DNA from: Campylobacterales bacterium
GTDB taxonomy: Bacteria; Campylobacterota; Campylobacteria; Campylobacterales; JACAEZ01
Reading direction: 5' to 3'
Assembly (NCBI GenBank): GCA_013388565.1
Contig: JACAEZ010000101.1
Location: forward strand, 1-15,570
DNA length: 15,570 nt
A program made the translations under genes and the position numbers. Below, in pieces: positions 14,913-15,570 of the stretch (within the stretch, counting starts at the first letter, position 1; each line of letters opens with the position of its first letter). The notes under the pieces were generated by a model. The model made no database searches. It saw only the letters and a list, made by a program, of their open reading frames with translations, and was not told where the DNA came from.

Positions 14913-15570
14913 TTATTTAAGAATTTTAGTAACAACACCCGCACCAACCGTTCTACCACCTTCTCTGATAGCAAATCTAGTACCATCTTCAAGTGCAATA
15001 GGAGCAATTAGTTCAACAGTCATTTTAATGTTATCACCTGGCATAACCATTTCTACACCTTCTGGAGGAGTAATGCTACCAGTAACATCTGTCGTTCTTA
15101 CATAAAATTGTGGTCTATATCCACTAAAGAATGGAGTATGTCTTCCACCCTCTTCTTTTGTTAGAATATACACTTCTGCTTCAAATAGAGTATGAGGTGT
15201 TATTGAGTTTGGCTTACAAAGTACCATTCCTCTCACAACTTCTTCTTTTTTAGTACCTCTAAGTAAAATACCACAATTGTCACCAGCTTGTCCTTGATCC
15301 ATCTCTTTTCTAAACATCTCAATACCAGTAACAGTAGTTTTAGAAGTTGAACCAAAACCAACTATTTGAACTTCTTCACCAATTTTAATTGTTCCTCTTT
15401 CAATTCTACCAGTAACAACTGTTCCTCTTCCAGAGATAGAGAAAACATCTTCAACAGGCATTAAGAAAGTTTTATCAACATCTCTTTCTGGAGTTGGAAT
15501 ATAAGCATCAACTTCAGCCATTAATTTTAATATTTTCTCACTCCAAATACCTAAAGCACCAGCTTTACAC
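14913..15570 (-). CDS. tuf: Elongation factor Tu, C-terminal 218 residues (5' end outside window)
   Basis: GTPase that delivers aminoacyl-tRNA to the ribosome. The frame is open at the right edge. The first full codon ends at 15569 and the visible protein begins [12 protein letters not shown], the end of the G domain. A methionine at 15521 is internal ([13 protein letters not shown]), not the start. Domain II follows ([18 protein letters not shown] and onward), then domain III ([31 protein letters not shown], final [18 protein letters not shown]). The nucleotide-binding motifs lie outside. The sequence is intact to its stop at 14913. It is followed by rpmG after 9 nt. This is the tuf copy of the beta-operon type; whether a second copy exists elsewhere cannot be seen. 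Confidence 0.98.
   Translation of the reverse strand, partial: CKAGALGIWSEKILKLMAEVDAYIPTPERDVDKTFLMPVEDVFSISGRGTVVTGRIERGTIKIGEEVQIVGFGSTSKTTVTGIEMFRKEMDQGQAGDNCGILLRGTKKEEVVRGMVLCKPNSITPHTLFEAEVYILTKEEGGRHTPFFSGYRPQFYVRTTDVTGSITPPEGVEMVMPGDNIKMTVELIAPIALEDGTRFAIREGGRTVGAGVVTKILK

Overview
The window is a single, tightly packed block of core translation and transcription genes, all read from the minus strand. It belongs to an AT-rich bacterium (GC about 30% by eye). The order in transcription direction (high to low coordinates) is tuf (3' part) - rpmG - tRNA-Trp - secE - nusG - rplK - rplA - rplJ - rplL - rpoB - rpoC - rpsL - rpsG - fusA (5' part). This fused beta/str cluster with trnW between rpmG and secE, together with the protein sequences, points to Campylobacterota (Epsilonproteobacteria). 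rpoB and rpoC are separate genes, which argues against Helicobacter and Wolinella, where they are fused. An Arcobacter-like or Campylobacter-like organism fits best; the genus cannot be fixed from this window.

Region 15570-14627 holds the C-terminal half of EF-Tu, ribosomal protein L33 (52 aa) and a tRNA-Trp(CCA) with encoded CCA. A hairpin with a T tract overlaps the rpmG stop codon and runs directly into a TATAAT box in front of the tRNA. Region 14612-11629 holds secE, nusG and the L11-L1-L10-L12 ribosomal stalk genes. Two internal spacers here are unusually long for such a compact operon and are rich in inverted repeats: rplA-rplJ (188 nt, placed like an L10 autoregulatory leader) and rplL-rpoB (127 nt, foldable as a three-way junction). 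Region 11501-2852 holds rpoB and rpoC, which overlap by 8 nt (ATGAGTAA). Region 2851-1 is the str part: a palindromic hairpin after rpoC, a probable promoter, rpsL (GTG start), rpsG and the first 579 codons of fusA.

Together these genes build the ribosomal GTPase-activating stalk (L11, L10, L12), the two elongation factors that dock on it (EF-Tu, EF-G), the S12/S7 decoding and tRNA-path proteins, the catalytic core of RNA polymerase and its elongation factor NusG, and the SecE part of the protein translocon. Start codons were revised from ribosome-binding sites for rplJ (TTG, 12501), rpoB (ATG, 11501) and rpoC (ATG, 7357).

No mobile element, CRISPR array, prophage or accessory gene is visible. 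The coding content is ordinary housekeeping. What merits a second look lies in the spacers: candidate RNA structures, alternative pairings and gene junctions.
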